A stretch of 64,000 bases of DNA from Butyricimonas paravirosa (lineage in GTDB: Bacteria; Bacteroidota; Bacteroidia; Bacteroidales; Marinifilaceae): assembly GCF_032878955.1 (NCBI RefSeq), contig NZ_CP043839.1, positions 2,976,001 through 3,040,000 of the forward strand. Reading direction: 5' to 3'. The position numbers and the translations under genes were made by a program. Under the pieces are notes generated by a model. That model did no database searches. It had not been told where the DNA came from and saw nothing but the letters and a program-made list of their open reading frames with translations. Below are positions 9,501-16,613 of the stretch, piece after piece (positions within the stretch are counted from its first letter, which is position 1; every line of letters begins with the position of its first letter).

Positions 9501-10147
9501 ATCACCACCTGCCCCAGTTCCTCCGTATTGGGCAACAACACGATCTCAAGCGGCTTATTCCCGTCCACCACGATCTCCCGTGTTTTCATACCCACGAAAG
9601 AAATCACGATCGTGATATTCGGCACGTCCTCCGTCGATAAACTGAAATTTCCATTAACATCCGTGACAACGCCCGTCAATGTCCCTTTAATGAGAACGGT
9701 TGCTCCCGGCAAAGGCGCCTCGGTGTCATCCTTGACAATTCCCGTTATACTCCTTTTTTCTTTTTCCTGTTGAGCGTGGATCGGAATCTTTTTTACCACG
9801 ATCACTTCATCCCGGTATTTATAAGTAAATCCTTTAGGTTCCAACACTTCCGTCAGGATCTCATTCAACGGCTTGTCCACGATGTCCAGTGTGATTTTTT
9901 CCTCATTCCCGAAAAGCTTGGAATTATAAAGAAAAGATAATCCTGTCTTGTCCTGAATAACCTGAAAGAACTCTTCCATGCTGGCTTTTTCCAACTTTAA
10001 GGAGACCTTCATGTGCTGCGAAAAAACACTCGCCGAAAGATTAAAACAAAACACAAAAAGAAACAAAACATTGAGTTTCATGATTTTTTTCAATTTTTGA
10101 TACGCTAAAGCCGACGTGCCGGCTTTAATTAATCGCTTTTTTTTCAT
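6566..10147 (-). CDS. SusC/RagA TonB-dependent outer-membrane transporter (locus 1)
   Basis: A 1193-residue transporter. After a long basic N-terminus and a signal sequence ending about residue 44 (SASVFSQ) comes an STN domain (about 45-123), the part that touches the FecR anti-sigma factor in transducing receptors. A carboxypeptidase-regulatory-like beta-sandwich follows (about 134-205, GIVKDDTEAPLPGATVLIKG). Next are the plug (about 225-340, with the SusC signature DGMPMELNTLEATVNPEDVLNVSVLKD split over about 285-315) and the 22-strand barrel, ending KLNVHF. The STN domain plus the upstream sigma/FecR pair indicates substrate-induced self-regulation. It is the first gene of the SusC-SusD-TlpA transcript. 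Confidence 0.93.
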   Translation of the reverse strand: MKKKRLIKAGTSALAYQKLKKIMKLNVLFLFVFCFNLSASVFSQHMKVSLKLEKASMEEFFQVIQDKTGLSFLYNSKLFGNEEKITLDIVDKPLNEILTEVLEPKGFTYKYRDEVIVVKKIPIHAQQEKEKRSITGIVKDDTEAPLPGATVLIKGTLTGVVTDVNGNFSLSTEDVPNITIVISFVGMKTREIVVDGNKPLEIVLLPNTEELGQVVITGYYQLSQERSAGSFSVVKGEELSLKSDPSIIGRLNGLIPGFVVNPSGTDKYLLRGATSINSSREPLFVVDGMPMELNTLEATVNPEDVLNVSVLKDATASSIWGARAANGVIVITTKRGRLQEKTRISYTGSLQLQGLPDFDYLDYMRARDYVDFAVSVFDPVKTNYGTNVLGRYGIITPVERILYKGETGEYSATEVERELDKLRNSDNRKQIEDYLYRWKTVHQHNISLYGGSDKAAYFLSVNYRNTKPQQKTVNEDRLIIDTKNDFNLTSWLKLSVGANISYMNKKYKYLPDAVGMIPYERLKDADGNPTSQMHMFYSDEAVAWTGQELDKRNMMHYDYVLLNELDLQKNKESVFNARIQGKLDIKLYDGLTFESQFQYQNGYGKVEKLDKAESFKVRNLIAQQTPLTAGSVSRVPVGAIQDKTWSNTIEWIVRNQVSYDLSIRDEHNITMLAGTEIRKNIHEIDNRIVYGYNENTKQHISLNEQQMIAGVTGGTIVDPNSQTSSQQSFTNGFGTGYVKYDKRFFSLYANAAYDYKSKYGLNASIRVDQANLFGTDIRYKPIWSVGVLWNLHHEDFWNRDLFDRFTFRISRGIAGNTPNSEVGGPYDIISSAGYGNFSFGQTQSSMNIISPALKNLKWEKTTITNLGIDFSTLQNRLSGSVDFYRKNTNDLIGQQTIDPTGGFATISTNIGKMRNTGIEIMLSSINIAKNDFKWSSSFNFAYNRNKVVDIYVEPNITQYISTYQPVFIQGYEAYSIFSYKWAGLNEIGEPTVYDENGQATDKAISDINALVHSGTAQPPFTGSLSNTFSYKNLTLSIQIIYNLGHKMRDDVPGTNISGRLLYSQALNGDIWKNPIHKDMKHAWRKAGDDTNVPRWLPVGESRHVREYYPAADINIINASYIYINDITLSYNLPSSIVSPLKLKQCMLSVQVSNPYCWKANKEGVDPRFVGSMIGGQRTLKYGPEYMLKLNVHF

Positions 10148-10183
10148 ACATTTGAATTGTATTTAGTTAATAATACATCAAGG

Positions 10184-10223
10184 AAGGCGGGCTACATCGG
10201 TGCAAAAGATTACAGTCCGCTTT
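10184..10223 (-). other. imperfect hairpin between fecR and susC (locus 1)
   Basis: On the minus strand AAGCGGACT and AGCCCGCCTT pair imperfectly (one bulge, one mismatch) just after the FecR stop codon. Comparable hairpins sit at the same place in the other two uptake loci (29322-29350 and 57042-57110). A role in partial termination or transcript processing between the regulators and the transport genes is inferred. Confidence 0.4.
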
Positions 10224-10230
10224 CTTTTAT

Positions 10231-11397
10231 CTAGTATAAGGTAATCTCGTTACCTTGTATCTTGTAATTTACCTCCCCGGTTTCCCGTAGTAATTCCAGG
10301 AACACGTTGATCGTGTCGTAACGCTTAAGATGCCCCGTAAAAAGAAGTTCTCTCGATTGATCGGATTCAAAAACAATAGAAATATCATACCAACGTTCAA
10401 GATCCTTGGCAATTTGTTCCAAGCTCTTCCTGTTGAACACGTAAAGGCCATCCTTCCACCCGGTGTATTCTTTCGTGTTCACGATGTTCTTCTCCAATTC
10501 TCCGGAGACACGGGCAACCAACCGTTCACCCGGCTTTATTTCGACCTGCCGAGAACCGGAATAAGTGACCTTCCCGCTTACCAACGTGGTCGCCATATCC
10601 TCATCCGGGTAGGCTTTCACGTCAAAAGAAGTCCCGTGTACCCGGATTTCACCCAAAGCGGTTTCAACAATAAACGGTTTACTGCCCAGTGATACATCAA
10701 AAAAGGCCTCTCCCGCCAATATCACTCTTCTCTCTTTGCCCACAAACTTTACCGGAAACTTCAAACTCGTTCCGGAATTGATCCAGACCTTCGTTTTATC
10801 ATCCAGTTCCACGTAAAACTCCCCCTTTGCCGGGGTATATAATTCATTATATATCAATTCCTGAATATCGGAGGAGTACCGGATAGAACCGTCCTCGTAG
10901 GAGATATGCACGCCCTCCTGTTCATGTTGTGCCAAAGATTGTTTATCCACCTGTACCATCCTGCCGTCCGCAAGGCGTAATTGCGCTTGTTTTGAACCGG
11001 GCATGATGATTTTCTCCGTCGCATCCCGAACCATCCTATTTTCCACCTTATCGGCCCCACCATCCTGCAAATACCACGTAACGGCTACCACCAAAAGAAA
11101 CACCGCAGACACCGCAGACAAGCGATAGATCATTCTCTTTCTCTTCACATGGCGCATACCAGCAATACAAGACTTAAATTCTTTATACCCCTCTGCATAA
11201 GGGAATCGCTTATCCTCCTCCATACCTTCCACAAGTAACCGATGATCCATCCATCTCCGGTAAACTTGTTCCAAGGTCTTATCCTCCAAAAGACAATTCA
11301 ATTCCTTTTGCTCCGCCTCGGATATATCTCCCACATAAGATTTCTTAAATAGAGTAATGGCTCTTTCTAATCTTTTATCCATACAACTTTCAATCAT
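10231..11397 (-). CDS. FecR-family anti-sigma factor (locus 1)
   Basis: A 388-residue inner-membrane protein. The cytoplasmic N-terminus (residues 1-85, with a zinc-free anti-sigma helix bundle) is followed by a basic stretch (HVKRKRM) and one membrane segment (about 90-108). The periplasmic FecR domain comes next (about 170-270, with the AKGEFYVELDDKTKVWINSGTS-like block and GEAFFDV), then a DUF4974 secretin-like C-terminus that receives the signal from the STN domain of SusC. A second ATG at 11382 is an equally good start. The gene lies between the sigma gene and susC, as in FecIRA-type signalling. Holding the sigma factor inactive until the receptor is loaded is the known family role. Confidence 0.92.
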   Translation of the reverse strand: MIESCMDKRLERAITLFKKSYVGDISEAEQKELNCLLEDKTLEQVYRRWMDHRLLVEGMEEDKRFPYAEGYKEFKSCIAGMRHVKRKRMIYRLSAVSAVFLLVVAVTWYLQDGGADKVENRMVRDATEKIIMPGSKQAQLRLADGRMVQVDKQSLAQHEQEGVHISYEDGSIRYSSDIQELIYNELYTPAKGEFYVELDDKTKVWINSGTSLKFPVKFVGKERRVILAGEAFFDVSLGSKPFIVETALGEIRVHGTSFDVKAYPDEDMATTLVSGKVTYSGSRQVEIKPGERLVARVSGELEKNIVNTKEYTGWKDGLYVFNRKSLEQIAKDLERWYDISIVFESDQSRELLFTGHLKRYDTINVFLELLRETGEVNYKIQGNEITLY

Positions 11398-11500
11398 AAT
11401 TTCACTCTATATAGTGAACGACATTTGTTTTGGTATGACAAGAAAGTTGATTTTTTCTTATCTTTTTTAAGCCGACAGACGAAATTATAGCCACAGACGA

Positions 11501-12076
11501 CTAAAGAGGAAGATTTTGTCCGGCCAATAAAAATAAAAGATAAAACGAACCGCCCAATTTTGAACGCAGATACTTGAAACTTCTATTTTTCTGAGTTTTT
11601 ACCGTGTGTATGCTTATTCCCAGTTTATCCGCGATCTCCTTCCCGGAAAGTCCCTCCAAACTAAGATGGATGATCTTACGCTGTTCCTCCGGTAATTCCT
11701 GAATACAAAGGCGTAGTTGACGAGTTAACTCCTCCTGCACTGTCAGGGCAAAATGCTGGTCGGAAATCTCGACTTCCTCTTCCCCGTAAGATTGTAACAA
11801 CGTGTGATGAAGACGCTCCGTCCTAAGATATTGAATAGCATTCGTGTACACCGCTTTGTACAAATAACAAGTTAACTTCTCCATGTGAGAAAAGTGAAGA
11901 TCGGCTTTCCAGATCCCAATCAGTGAATCCTGCACCACGTCTTGCGAAACAGATTCATCCCCCACTATTTTATACACGTAACTACACAAGGCAGTATAAT
12001 AATCCCGATAAAGATACTCCCAGGCCTTTGTGCTTTTCTTGTTGAATCCGTCCAGATAATCTGCCATTGAATCCAT
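11501..12076 (-). CDS. ECF RNA polymerase sigma factor (locus 1)
   Basis: About 191 residues from the ATG at 12076; an upstream in-frame GTG at 12103 is unlikely because it lies on the far side of the promoter's -7 element. Region 2 (FNKKSTKAWEYLYRDYYTALCSYVYKIVGD, then the DVVQD helix that contacts core polymerase and -10 DNA) and region 4 (ELPEEQRKIIHLSLEGLSGKEIADKLGISIHTVKTQ, a helix-turn-helix for -35 recognition) are both complete. It belongs to the Bacteroidota FecI-like group. It should drive its own susC operon, perhaps with its own gene, once FecR releases it. Confidence 0.92.
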   Translation of the reverse strand: MDSMADYLDGFNKKSTKAWEYLYRDYYTALCSYVYKIVGDESVSQDVVQDSLIGIWKADLHFSHMEKLTCYLYKAVYTNAIQYLRTERLHHTLLQSYGEEEVEISDQHFALTVQEELTRQLRLCIQELPEEQRKIIHLSLEGLSGKEIADKLGISIHTVKTQKNRSFKYLRSKLGGSFYLLFLLAGQNLPL

Positions 12077-12084
12077 ATTTAATG

Positions 12085-12092
12085 CAAAAATA
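12085..12092 (-). promoter_or_regulatory. -7 promoter element of sigma gene 1
   Basis: Minus-strand TATTTTTG fits TAnnTTTG exactly and ends eight bases before the ATG at 12076, leaving a 5' leader of only a few bases. A clear -33 TTTG is not seen. The same bases belong to a near-palindrome at 12083-12102 (TGCAAAAATAATATTTTGCA). Confidence 0.45.
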
Positions 12093-12227
12093 ATATTTTG
12101 CACTATTTTTCTCAGAATCGTTCACCTTATACTTCCTAAAAATTAATGATCACGACTACTAATCACAAAGGTAACGGAATTTTTTATAAATTCGTCCCTC
12201 AAATACTCAAACACAAATTTTATAAAA

Positions 12228-13859
12228 ATGAGAAAACTATTCCTACTTCTATCTTTAGGTGTTTTCTTGTTCTCTTGTAAAGAGGCCAAGAAAGAAACGA
12301 AGCCAAGTCCCTATCAAGCGCTTGCAGATCAGTATGCTGAATTCCCGTTAACAACAGATTTAAACCAATTGACCGAAAACGAGAAGAAAATGATTCCCAT
12401 ACTTATCGAAGTTGCCGATATCATGGAGAACATCTTCTGGCAAAACGCTTATGGAGATAAGAGTGCATTGATGGCACAATTCGCTCAGGATTCTGCCGCT
12501 CTGAAATATCTTTCCATAAACTATGGTCCTTGGGATAGATTAAACGACAACAAACCTTTCATCGACGGCGTGGGAGCAAAACCTCTTGGAGCAAACTTCT
12601 ACCCGGCTGACATGACGAAAGAAGAATTCGACGCACTGGATGATCCTCGCAAAACGGACTGGTATAGCGTTATCCGTCGGGATGCAGCCGGAAAGCTTAT
12701 CGTGCTTCCATTCCACGAAGCTTACCCGGAAGAAGTGGCAAAAGCATCCAAATTACTGGAAGAAGCTGCCGCACTAGCCGAAGACCCGGGATTGAAAAAC
12801 TACTTAACATTAAGATCAAAAGCCCTTTTGGACGACGATTATCTGGCCAGCGACCTAGCTTGGATGGAGATGCAAAACAACACCCTGGACTTCGTAGTAG
12901 GTCCCATCGAAACTTATGAAGACCAACTTTACGGGTATAAAGCTTCTCATTCCGGACAAATCCTCGTGAAAGACAAAGAGTGGAGCAAACGCTTGTCTGA
13001 ATACGCTCAATACTTGCCCAAATTACAGGAAAATTTACCGGTTCCTGCCAAATACAAAAAGGAAAAAGCAAATGCTAACCCGGACATGAACGCTTACGAC
13101 GTGATTTATTACGCCGGAGATTGCAATGCCGGAAGTAAAAATATCGCTATCAACCTACCGAACGACCCGAGAGTACACGCGGCAAAAGGAAGTCGTAAAC
13201 TACAATTGAAAAACTCCATGCAGGCCAAATTCGAAAAAATGGTTGTGCCGATTTCCAAATTGTTAATTACGCCCGATCAACAAAAACACATTAGTTTTGA
13301 TGCTTTCTTCGAAAACGTGATGTTCCACGAAGTCGCTCACGGGCTGGGAATTAAATACACGCTGAATGGCAAACAAGACGTTCGTTCCGCCCTGCAAAAC
13401 TATTACACCTCTATTGAGGAAGGTAAAGCGGACATCCTTGGGTTATTCTGCGTGACTAAACTTGCAGAATGGGGTGTATTGGAAAACAAAGACCTCATGG
13501 ATAATTATGTGACCTTCATCGCCGGAATCTTCCGTTCCGTTCGTTTCGGTGCTGCCAGCGCCCACGGAAAAGCCAACATGATGCAGTTCGCCCATTTCAT
13601 GGAAAGCGGAGCTATCAGCAAGGATGAAACCACGGGATACTACACCGTAGATTTCGAAAAGATGAAAAAAGACATCGAAGTGATTGCCGGAGAGTATATC
13701 ACGATCGAAGGAGACGGTGACATCCAGAAAGCTACCAAATTAGTGGCAGAAAAGGGTATCGTTCCCCCGACCTTACAGAAAGACTTGGATCGTATCGCGG
13801 GAGCTAACATCCCGAAGGATATTTTCTTCAAACAAGGAACTAAAGTTCTAGGGTTATAA
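12228..13859 (+). CDS. M49-type (dipeptidyl peptidase III-like) zinc peptidase lipoprotein
   Basis: A 543-residue protein with a lipoprotein signal (LGVFLFSCKEAKK). Peptidase family M49 cuts dipeptides from the N-terminus of oligopeptides. The zinc site is visible as HEVAH (His367, Glu368, His371) and EEGKAD (Glu397/Glu398), 27 residues apart from His371. Classic DPP III has the six-residue HELLGH; a five-residue HEXXH as here is known in a minor branch of the family found in some bacteria and plants. The lipid anchor places it in the envelope, most likely facing the periplasm or surface. It has no operon partner and ends at a strong hairpin. Activity and specificity are inferred. Confidence 0.8.
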   Translation: MRKLFLLLSLGVFLFSCKEAKKETKPSPYQALADQYAEFPLTTDLNQLTENEKKMIPILIEVADIMENIFWQNAYGDKSALMAQFAQDSAALKYLSINYGPWDRLNDNKPFIDGVGAKPLGANFYPADMTKEEFDALDDPRKTDWYSVIRRDAAGKLIVLPFHEAYPEEVAKASKLLEEAAALAEDPGLKNYLTLRSKALLDDDYLASDLAWMEMQNNTLDFVVGPIETYEDQLYGYKASHSGQILVKDKEWSKRLSEYAQYLPKLQENLPVPAKYKKEKANANPDMNAYDVIYYAGDCNAGSKNIAINLPNDPRVHAAKGSRKLQLKNSMQAKFEKMVVPISKLLITPDQQKHISFDAFFENVMFHEVAHGLGIKYTLNGKQDVRSALQNYYTSIEEGKADILGLFCVTKLAEWGVLENKDLMDNYVTFIAGIFRSVRFGAASAHGKANMMQFAHFMESGAISKDETTGYYTVDFEKMKKDIEVIAGEYITIEGDGDIQKATKLVAEKGIVPPTLQKDLDRIAGANIPKDIFFKQGTKVLGL

Positions 13860-13879
13860 TCCGGAATGATATTATACAA

Positions 13880-13919
13880 AATACCCAAGTTCATGTTGAT
13901 TTTGAACTTGGGTATTTTT
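13880..13919. terminator. bidirectional intrinsic terminator
   Basis: Perfect 14-base arms at 13880-13893 and 13903-13916, a 9-base loop, and T-rich tails on both strands. It separates the M49 peptidase gene from the convergent hydrolase gene. Confidence 0.85.
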
Positions 13920-13920
13920 A

Positions 13921-14988
13921 TTATTTCAAATATTCACGAAAAAAAGATTCTATCTTGTCAAAAGGAATAACATTTGCCTGGTTATCGTACAAATCCACGT
14001 GGCTTGCACCGGGAATAATCAAAAGTTCCTTGTTATCACCTTTCAATTTTTTGAATGCATCTTCACTAAAATAGCGAGAATGAGCCTTTTCACCATGAAT
14101 CATAAGCACGGCATTCCGTATTTCATCGCTGTAAGCCAACAAGGGCATATTGATAAATGAAAGTGACGATGTCTTATTCCAGCCATTATTGGAATTAAGT
14201 GAACGTTTGTGGTAACCACGCGGCGTTTTGTAGTAAGCGTAATAATCCTTCACGAATTGCGGGGCATCATCCGGTAATGGATCGACCACTCCCCCGGCTA
14301 GTTCATACGTGCCATTCTTGGCATCAAGTGTACGCTGGGCATTGAGTTGCCGACGAAGCTCATACCGTTGGTCGGCATCCATCGTGTCAAAATACCCGTT
14401 GGCATTCACGCGACTCATGTCATACATCGTGGAAGTAACCGTAGCTTTAATACGCGTATCCATGGCGGCAGCGTTAAGAGCCATACCACCCCATCCGCAA
14501 ATACCTAAAATTCCAATACGTTCAGGGTCAACATCATCGCGAGTCGAAAGAAAATCAACGGCTGCACTGAAGTCTTCCGTGTTAATGTCCGGCGAGGCCA
14601 CGTACCGGGGTTGGCCTCCGCTTTCACCCGTGTAAGAAGGATCGAAAGCGATCGTCAGAAAACCACGTTCCGCCAGCGTTTGCGCGTAAAGCCCAGACGA
14701 TTGTTCCTTGACTGCCCCGAAAGGACCGCTCACCGCAATGGCTGCCAATTTCCCCTCCACATTTTTGGGGATATACATATCTGCAACAAGCGTGATACCG
14801 TAACGATTACGGAATGTCACTTTCTCGTGAACAACCTTGTTGCTCTGTGGAAATACCTTATCCCATTCTTTCACTAATTCTAACTTTTCCATATTCTTCT
14901 CTTTTACTTGATTTGTACTTGTTTGGCCGCTTACGATTGTTCCGGCAAGGAACAACATTCCTGTTGCTACAATTGTCTTTATACTCAT
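13921..14988 (-). CDS. exported alpha/beta hydrolase with cysteine nucleophile
   Basis: A 355-residue protein with a signal peptide (IVATGMLFLAGTIVSGQ). The alpha/beta-hydrolase core has the oxyanion region (VSGPFGAVKEQSSG), the strand-turn GFLTIAFDPSYTGES, and the nucleophile elbow GICGWGG, which puts Cys164 where most relatives have Ser. The histidine of the triad is probably in GASHVDLYD (about 333). Dienelactone hydrolase is the best-known relative with Cys at this position; the closest match by motif is the YcjY-like/DUF-type hydrolase group. The substrate is unknown. It is a single gene, facing a divergent region that contains element B. Confidence 0.8.
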   Translation of the reverse strand: MSIKTIVATGMLFLAGTIVSGQTSTNQVKEKNMEKLELVKEWDKVFPQSNKVVHEKVTFRNRYGITLVADMYIPKNVEGKLAAIAVSGPFGAVKEQSSGLYAQTLAERGFLTIAFDPSYTGESGGQPRYVASPDINTEDFSAAVDFLSTRDDVDPERIGILGICGWGGMALNAAAMDTRIKATVTSTMYDMSRVNANGYFDTMDADQRYELRRQLNAQRTLDAKNGTYELAGGVVDPLPDDAPQFVKDYYAYYKTPRGYHKRSLNSNNGWNKTSSLSFINMPLLAYSDEIRNAVLMIHGEKAHSRYFSEDAFKKLKGDNKELLIIPGASHVDLYDNQANVIPFDKIESFFREYLK

Positions 14989-15077
14989 ACTATTTCAATT
15001 TTAAATTTCATATCCATTACTTCTGATTTTATGATGTAAAGGTATGAGATTCAATCGGTATGGATTGTATACAAATT

Positions 15078-15103
15078 ACCGTAAAAATAACCACTTTTAC
15101 GGT
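15078..15103. other. small hairpin upstream of the hydrolase gene
   Basis: ACCGTAAAA (15078-15086) and TTTTACGGT (15095-15103) pair perfectly over nine bases. This lies in the non-coding stretch 14989-15110. The only other thing I see there is a minus-strand TACCTTTA (15037-15044) that could be the -7 element of the hydrolase promoter. The hairpin could be an operator or the stem of a small terminator; nothing decides this. Confidence 0.3.
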
Positions 15104-15110
15104 TTCTATT

Positions 15111-15381
15111 GAGGGTGTGTCAAAAGGTATTTTATCCTCAAAAAACTCCTCCGTCACTTCGTGCCACCTCCTCTATAAACAGAGGAGGAGCTGGTGACTC
15201 TTTCCGAATATAGATAGTATTTCAACTCTCCTTCTGTTTATAGAGGGAAATCGGCGAGTAAACGAGAATAGACAGCGAGTTTACTCGTTGTCTGTCGAGC
15301 GAGAGCCGATTCGAGACTGCTTGCAGGCTCAATACCCCGAAGGGGGGAGGGAGTTTGAAAAATGACTTTTGACACACTCTC
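15111..15381. repeat. MITE-like intergenic palindromic element B
   Basis: About 271 bases between two divergently placed genes. The terminal inverted repeats GAGGGTGTGTCAAAAGG (left) and, on the other strand, GAGAGTGTGTCAAAAGT (right) agree over about 20 of 23 bases. Inside, CCTCTATAAACAG at 15170-15182 is inverted at 15234-15246, and a further inverted pair, CGAGTAAAC/GTTTACTCG, follows. The plan (terminal repeats plus an internal C-rich/G-rich inverted pair) is that of element A at 3677-3898. No ORF of note; no transposase. Confidence 0.65.
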
Positions 15382-15428
15382 CTGTAACTAAATCGCTCTT
15401 CACGACGATATAAACGAAAAAAAGAAAC

Positions 15429-16613
15429 ATGAAGAAATTATTTTCCAGTACTATATTCAAATTAATCATCGCCGTCATTATCGGGATTCTTCTCGGATTC
15501 GTCGCTAACGAGGGCTTTATGAACTTTGTCGTTACCGTGAAATACATCCTCGGGCAATTGATCTTCTTCATGGTTCCACTTATTATTTTAGGATTTGTTT
15601 CCTACTCGATCGCCAAGATGAAAGATAACGCCTCCAAAATGTTGTCTCTGGCTCTCATTATCGCTTATCTTTCCTCCATTGGTGCGGCCTTCTTTGCCAT
15701 GGTCTCCGGGTACACCCTGATCCCACACCTCTCCATCGAACCCGTGAAAGAAACCTTACGACAATTACCGGAATTAATCTTCCGCCTTGATATACCCCCT
15801 GTTGTCAGCGTGATGACCGCCCTCGTACTGGCCATCATGATCGGTCTGGCCACCGTGTGGACCAAATCGGAAGTGTTCGAAAACCTACTGGACAATTTCC
15901 AAAAGATGGTGTTGTTACTCATCAACCGCATTCTTATACCCATCCTCCCCTTCTTCATCGCGGCCAATTTCTGCGCATTAAGTTACGAGGGTGCCATCAC
16001 GAAACAACTCCCCGTGTTCCTTGGTGTTATGGTTATTGTCATCATCTCCCAGTTCGTGTGGCTTTCTTTCCTGTACGTCCTTGCCGGGGCCATCTCGAAA
16101 AAGAATCCTTGGCAGGTATTGAAGTACTACGGCCCCGCCTACCTCACAGCCGTCGGCACGATGTCATCGGCCGCCACGCTGGCTGTCGCGTTGAAATGTG
16201 CCAAGAAAAGCCCGGTATTAAAAGACGATGTTATTGATTTCGCCGTTCCCCTATTCTCGAATATCCATTTATGCGGCTCCATCCTAACGGAAGTCTTCTT
16301 CGTGATGACCGTATCACTCATGCTTTACGGTTCACTCCCGTCATTAACCGTCATGATCCTCTTCATCATCCTACTCGGCATCTTCGCCATCGGGGCTCCG
16401 GGAGTTCCCGGTGGAACCGTGATTGCCTCGCTGGGAATCGTGATCTCCGTTCTCGGATTCGATGAGGCCGGAACAGCCCTTCTACTAACTATATTCGCTT
16501 TACAGGATAGTTTCGGAACAGCCTGCAACATCACGGGAGACGGGGCATTGACATTAATCATGACAAAAGCATCCAGCCACCGTTCTACAAAACAAAAAAG
16601 TATTAATAGTTAG
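15429..16613 (+). CDS. DAACS-family (SLC1-type) carrier, atypical binding site
   Basis: A 394-residue polytopic membrane protein of the dicarboxylate/amino acid:cation symporter family, here shorter than GltP (about 420-440). The serine-rich HP1 tip (TMSSAATLAVAL) and the TM8 signature DSFGTACNITGD (360-371) are clear; the latter keeps the Asp, Thr, Asn and final Asp that hold the substrate amino group and sodium. Two key places differ. The TM7 NMDGT motif is replaced by NIHLCGS (278-284), and the Arg of the DxxRT motif, which binds acidic side chains, is Gly363. A non-acidic substrate is therefore likely. It converges on, and overlaps by 11 bases, the ABC permease gene. Confidence 0.85.
   Translation: MKKLFSSTIFKLIIAVIIGILLGFVANEGFMNFVVTVKYILGQLIFFMVPLIILGFVSYSIAKMKDNASKMLSLALIIAYLSSIGAAFFAMVSGYTLIPHLSIEPVKETLRQLPELIFRLDIPPVVSVMTALVLAIMIGLATVWTKSEVFENLLDNFQKMVLLLINRILIPILPFFIAANFCALSYEGAITKQLPVFLGVMVIVIISQFVWLSFLYVLAGAISKKNPWQVLKYYGPAYLTAVGTMSSAATLAVALKCAKKSPVLKDDVIDFAVPLFSNIHLCGSILTEVFFVMTVSLMLYGSLPSLTVMILFIILLGIFAIGAPGVPGGTVIASLGIVISVLGFDEAGTALLLTIFALQDSFGTACNITGDGALTLIMTKASSHRSTKQKSINS

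Noticed and set aside
12083..12102. Near-palindrome TGCAAAAATAATATTTTGCA before sigma gene 1 as a regulator operator
   Set aside because: It overlaps the -7 element, whose sequence explains half of it. No copy of the palindrome precedes the other two sigma genes in the same form.
14989..15428. Integron or phage attachment site in the gap with element B
   Set aside because: No integrase, no att-like direct repeats; terminal inverted repeats explain the structure better.
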